The notes beneath the pieces are model-generated. The model had not been told where the DNA came from. It saw only the letters and a list, made by a program, of their open reading frames with translations, and did not search any database. From Chloroflexota bacterium (lineage in GTDB: Bacteria > Chloroflexota > UBA6077 > CF-72): a stretch of 7,540 bases of DNA. Positions 5,514-7,540 of this stretch are shown in pieces. Made by a program: the position numbers and the translations under genes. Positions within the stretch are counted from its first letter, which is position 1. Every line of letters starts with the position of its first letter. Location: NCBI GenBank assembly GCA_019242065.1, contig JAFAWJ010001116.1, positions 1 through 7,540 of the forward strand. Reading direction: 5' to 3'.

Positions 5514-5851
5514 GTTTCGACCGGCAGCCCAGCGCTGCGCCAGGCCTGCATTCCGCCTTCCAGATTGAAGACGTGCTGCATGCCGGCCGCGGCGGCCAGC
5601 TCGGCGGCGACCGCGCTGCGCTGGCCGACCTCGCAGACGAAGACGACGTTGTCGGCGGTGATGGCCTCTTGCGGACGCGAGATGATCTGGCCCAGGGGAG
5701 TCAGGGTCGCGGCTGGGATGTGATCGCGGGCGTATTCCCACGGCTCACGAACGTCGACGACCTTGAGCTCACCGCTGCTGATGCGGTCGTTGGCGGCCTG
5801 AGGCGAGAGCCGACCATACGGTTCGGCTGGGGCGTGCTGTGATTGGGTCAT
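5510..5851 (-). CDS. Single-domain rhodanese (thiosulfate sulfurtransferase-like)
   Basis: This 113-residue protein matches the size of GlpE/PspE-like single rhodanese domains, which carry sulfur as a persulfide on an active-site cysteine. The first signature is VVDVREPWEYARDHIPAA (31-48). The active-site loop is CEVGQR (73-78), with C73 as the persulfide residue and R78 at the loop end; the 6-residue loop is the sulfurtransferase rather than the Cdc25 type. LEGGMQAW at 96-103 is the usual C-terminal motif. No signal peptide or membrane segment is present, so it is cytoplasmic. The ATG at 5851 has only a weak GAAAG before it. Its TGA overlaps the proposed CTG start of the NifU-like gene, so the two are probably co-translated and may act in one sulfur-transfer step. 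Confidence 0.9.
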   Translation of the reverse strand: MTQSQHAPAEPYGRLSPQAANDRISSGELKVVDVREPWEYARDHIPAATLTPLGQIISRPQEAITADNVVFVCEVGQRSAVAAELAAAAGMQHVFNLEGGMQAWRSAGLPVET

Positions 5852-5872
5852 CGCTTTCGGTCAGCATACAAC
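5843..5872 (+). promoter_or_regulatory. Possible promoter for the two small plus-strand genes
   Basis: TTGGGT (5843-5848) and TACAAC (5867-5872) are separated by 18 bp, each matching four of six sigma-70 consensus bases. It overlaps the start of the divergent rhodanese gene, so the two units would have closely packed or competing promoters. The case is weak. Confidence 0.25.
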
Positions 5873-5902
5873 TCGTGTGATGGTGGAGGTGTGACAAAGG
5901 TC

Positions 5903-6127
5903 ATGGCGCTCGACGAGGCGATTGGCATACCCGCCCCGCTGGAGCTCGAAGAGCAGTCCAACCCGTTCACGACGCCCTCGGAGGTGCAAGCCGCCACAGG
6001 CTGGCCGCTGCGCGTAGCCGACGACTGCTCGCCGACGCCGCCGCCAACCTCAGACGAGCTACGTCTCATTCGCGAAGCCGACCCTCTCGGATTCTGGACA
6101 CGCGATGGTAGTATGAGCCGCCGATGA
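5903..6127 (+). CDS. Small acidic, proline-rich hypothetical protein
   Basis: From the ATG at 5903 this is a 74-residue soluble protein rich in Glu, Asp and Pro, with one cysteine, a central PTPPPT run and the C-terminal segment DPLGFWTRDGSM. I recognise no family. A GGAGGTG at 5885-5891 lies 11 nt upstream and AAAGG at 5896-5900 lies close to the ATG, so translation is plausible; GTG 5891 and TTG 5843 are in frame but poorly placed. Its TGA overlaps the start of the next gene (ATGA at 6124-6127), which is the main reason to believe it. Third codon positions are GC-rich as in the neighbours. It lies divergent to the rhodanese/NifU unit. Confidence 0.55.
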   Translation: MALDEAIGIPAPLELEEQSNPFTTPSEVQAATGWPLRVADDCSPTPPPTSDELRLIREADPLGFWTRDGSMSRR

Positions 6128-6462
6128 TCTTCGTCGACTACTTCGGCGCGGCCGCGCGACTCGGCCAGGTGCGCGAAGTGGTCAGCCGCGAGGTGGCCGC
6201 CGCGCTCCGCGTCCAGCCAGATCACGTCGCCGTCCGCCGCATCGTCACCGACGACCCGCGCGATGAAATCGAGCTGTGGGTCGAGCTCAGCACCGACGAG
6301 CAGCTCTACCGCCTGGGACGTCAGCTCGCGCAGCGCATCAGCGCCGGCCTGCGTCCGGACGATACTGGCCCCAACGTGTGGGTCATGTACCGCGTCGTGC
6401 CGCTGAGCCACGCCTTCCTGAACGGCGAGGCCCGAGGCCGCGGCACCGCAACGCTCGACTGA
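6124..6462 (+). CDS. Uncharacterised 112-residue alpha/beta protein, possibly tautomerase-like
   Basis: The start is the ATG at 6124, coupled to the upstream small gene by a 4-nt ATGA overlap. The predicted secondary structure is strand (MIFVDYFG), helix (about 14-29), strand (VAVRRIVTD and IELWVELS), helix (about 58-75), then strand VWVMYRVVP near residue 85 and a short tail with FLNG. This beta-alpha-beta, beta-alpha-beta pattern resembles tautomerase/MIF superfamily proteins, but the catalytic Pro right after the initiator Met is Ile here, so the classical activity is not expected. The resemblance is by eye and weak. There are no cysteines, membrane segments or signal peptide. Its stop lies 4 nt from the stop of the convergent PBP gene, with no obvious terminator between. 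Codon use matches the neighbours. Confidence 0.7.
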   Translation: MIFVDYFGAAARLGQVREVVSREVAAALRVQPDHVAVRRIVTDDPRDEIELWVELSTDEQLYRLGRQLAQRISAGLRPDDTGPNVWVMYRVVPLSHAFLNGEARGRGTATLD

Positions 6463-6466
6463 GCGT

Positions 6467-7540
6467 CTAGCCCGGCGGCCGCGGCGCGGGCTGCGGCGCC
6501 GGTGGCAGCTTGGGCGGGTCCGGCGAGATGTCCGGCAGGTGGAAGTAGCGACGGATGATGCGCGCCCCGATCGGCGACGCGTCGTTGGTGCCGCTGCCAT
6601 TTTCGACGAAGACGGTGACCGTGATCTCGGGGTTGTCTGCCGGGGCGAAACCGGTGAACCAGCCGTGGGTCGGCAGGTTGCCGTGGTCATCGGTTGGCCC
6701 CGGGTACTCGGCGGTGCCGGTCTTGCCGCCCACGCGCAAGCCTGGGATCTTGAACCACTTCAGCCAGGGTCCCTCGAAGCCCCACTCCATCGCCTGCCGC
6801 ATGATCGACAGATTGCTGGGGTCCACGGGCACCGTCCGGCTCGGCGGATCGGCCGAGAAGTCCTTGACGACGTTGCCCTCGGAGTCCAGCTCCTCACGGG
6901 CCAGGTGCGGCTGATAGAACGTGCCCCCGTTGGCGATGACGTTGGTCGTATTGGCGACCTGCAGCGGTGTGGCCAGCACGTCGCCCTGCCCGATGGCCAT
7001 GTTGTACGTGTCGCCTTTGAACCAGGGCTGGCCCTTGTGGAACTCCTTCCAGGTCGGGTCGGGGATCGTGCCGTCCTGCTCGCCGCTGATGTCCAGGCCG
7101 GTGCGCGAGCCGTAGCCGTACGCGCGCGCGTACTTGGCCAGGCGGTCGACGCCGAGGCCCTGGAAGATGGTGGTGTTGCCTTCGGAAAAACCGCCGCCGA
7201 GCCAGAAGAAGTAGATGTTGGACGAGTTGGCGATGCCTTGAAAGAAGGTCTCGGGTCCGTACGCGGCGGTGTCGTTGAATGCTTGCCGCACGCCCGGGTA
7301 CTCGTCGGAGTCCACGTACATCACACCCTTGGAGTCGACCACCGTGTCACGGTTGGCCACCCCCTCTTGTAAGGCGGCCGAGCCGGTGACCAGCTTGAAC
7401 ACCGAGCCAGGCGGGTACTGGCCGGCGAAGGCGCGCGGGAACATCGGCGTGTTGGTCTTGTCGTTCAGCAGTTGCTGCAGCTCGTCGTCGCGCGTCGGGT
7501 CGCCAATGATGTTGGCGTCGAAGGTGGGCGTGCTGACCAT
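6467..7540 (-). CDS. mrdA: Penicillin-binding protein 2-type transpeptidase (partial, N-terminus beyond right edge)
   Basis: The 357 visible residues are the transpeptidase domain of a class B penicillin-binding protein, which cross-links peptidoglycan outside the membrane and partners a SEDS glycosyltransferase (RodA for PBP2). Motifs in window numbering from the right edge: SxxK as S46-V-F-K49 (within YPPGSVFK) with the acyl-acceptor serine; SxN as S106-S-N108; KTG at 273-275 in GGKTGTAE. The WFTGFAPADNPEITV segment and the spacing of motifs favour PBP2/MrdA over PBP3/FtsI. The Met at the right edge (in MVSTPTFDAN) is internal to the conserved AMVS-P-FDPN region, so it is not the start; the membrane anchor and dimerisation domain lie outside. 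The C-terminus ends in a Pro-rich tail (about 15 of the last 25 residues), unusual but not disabling. The symbol is by family and the subclass is less certain than the fold. Confidence 0.88.
   Translation of the reverse strand: MVSTPTFDANIIGDPTRDDELQQLLNDKTNTPMFPRAFAGQYPPGSVFKLVTGSAALQEGVANRDTVVDSKGVMYVDSDEYPGVRQAFNDTAAYGPETFFQGIANSSNIYFFWLGGGFSEGNTTIFQGLGVDRLAKYARAYGYGSRTGLDISGEQDGTIPDPTWKEFHKGQPWFKGDTYNMAIGQGDVLATPLQVANTTNVIANGGTFYQPHLAREELDSEGNVVKDFSADPPSRTVPVDPSNLSIMRQAMEWGFEGPWLKWFKIPGLRVGGKTGTAEYPGPTDDHGNLPTHGWFTGFAPADNPEITVTVFVENGSGTNDASPIGARIIRRYFHLPDISPDPPKLPPAPQPAPRPPG

Noticed and set aside
5514..5741. ATG at 5741 as start of the NifU-like protein
   Set aside because: It would overlap almost the whole rhodanese gene, and the added sequence is an Arg/Gly-rich shadow with no similarity to scaffolds.
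5848..6690. Long minus-strand open frame of 280 codons
   Set aside because: It is antisense to the two small coupled genes and to part of the PBP gene in another frame, with Arg/Ser/Thr-rich shadow composition and no motif.
6539..7372. Plus-strand open frame of 277 codons
   Set aside because: It is antisense to the clearly conserved penicillin-binding protein and has a Val/Gly/Arg-rich shadow composition.
7538..7540. ATG at the right edge as the PBP start codon
   Set aside because: It lies inside the conserved segment just before the SxxK motif; the anchor and dimerisation domain must lie further right.

Overview
The window is very GC-rich, gene-dense bacterial DNA. It holds a division/segregation operon, a heme A biosynthesis gene, a rhodanese/NifU pair, a penicillin-binding protein and several uncharacterised small genes. 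The heme A synthase implies an aerobic organism with an aa3-type oxidase, and FtsZ plus PBP2 imply a walled bacterium that divides with a Z-ring. GC content, the GTG/TTG/CTG starts and a ParA-FtsZ pair without FtsA would suit a Chloroflexota-like lineage. That placement is a guess from style, not from a marker gene.

Layout. Positions 1-444 (minus) hold the N-terminal part of a zinc-ribbon, single-pass membrane protein with a Thr/Pro-rich stalk. It starts at GTG and runs off the left edge. Positions 445-829 are non-coding between divergent genes. They contain a degenerate 7-bp repeat tract (464-638), two overlapping mutually exclusive stem-loops (660-687), a putative extended -10 promoter and a structured leader for the next gene. 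Positions 830-4800 (plus) form a tight run of four genes: a Soj/ParA-type ATPase, FtsZ (8-nt overlap), a quinone-reductase-like MDR oxidoreductase (12-nt gap) and heme A synthase CtaA (14-nt overlap if the TTG start is right). A 94-residue Ser-rich membrane-anchored protein follows at 4841-5125.

Positions 5118-5851 (minus) are a two-gene unit: a single-domain rhodanese followed by a NifU/IscU-type scaffold. The scaffold lacks the first of the three usual cluster-ligand cysteines and seems to start at a CTG that overlaps the rhodanese stop codon. Divergent to it, 5903-6462 (plus) is a pair of small uncharacterised genes coupled by an ATGA overlap. Positions 6467-7540 (minus) are the C-terminal part of a class B penicillin-binding protein (PBP2/MrdA type) that enters from the right edge.

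Together, the ParA ATPase, FtsZ and PBP2 point to chromosome segregation, cytokinesis and wall synthesis. CtaA and possibly the oxidoreductase serve respiration, and the rhodanese/NifU pair serves sulfur or Fe-S metabolism. The most unusual points are the parA-ftsZ coupling without ftsA or parB in view, the ligand-deficient NifU beside a rhodanese, the heptad repeat tract, and the structured leader of parA.
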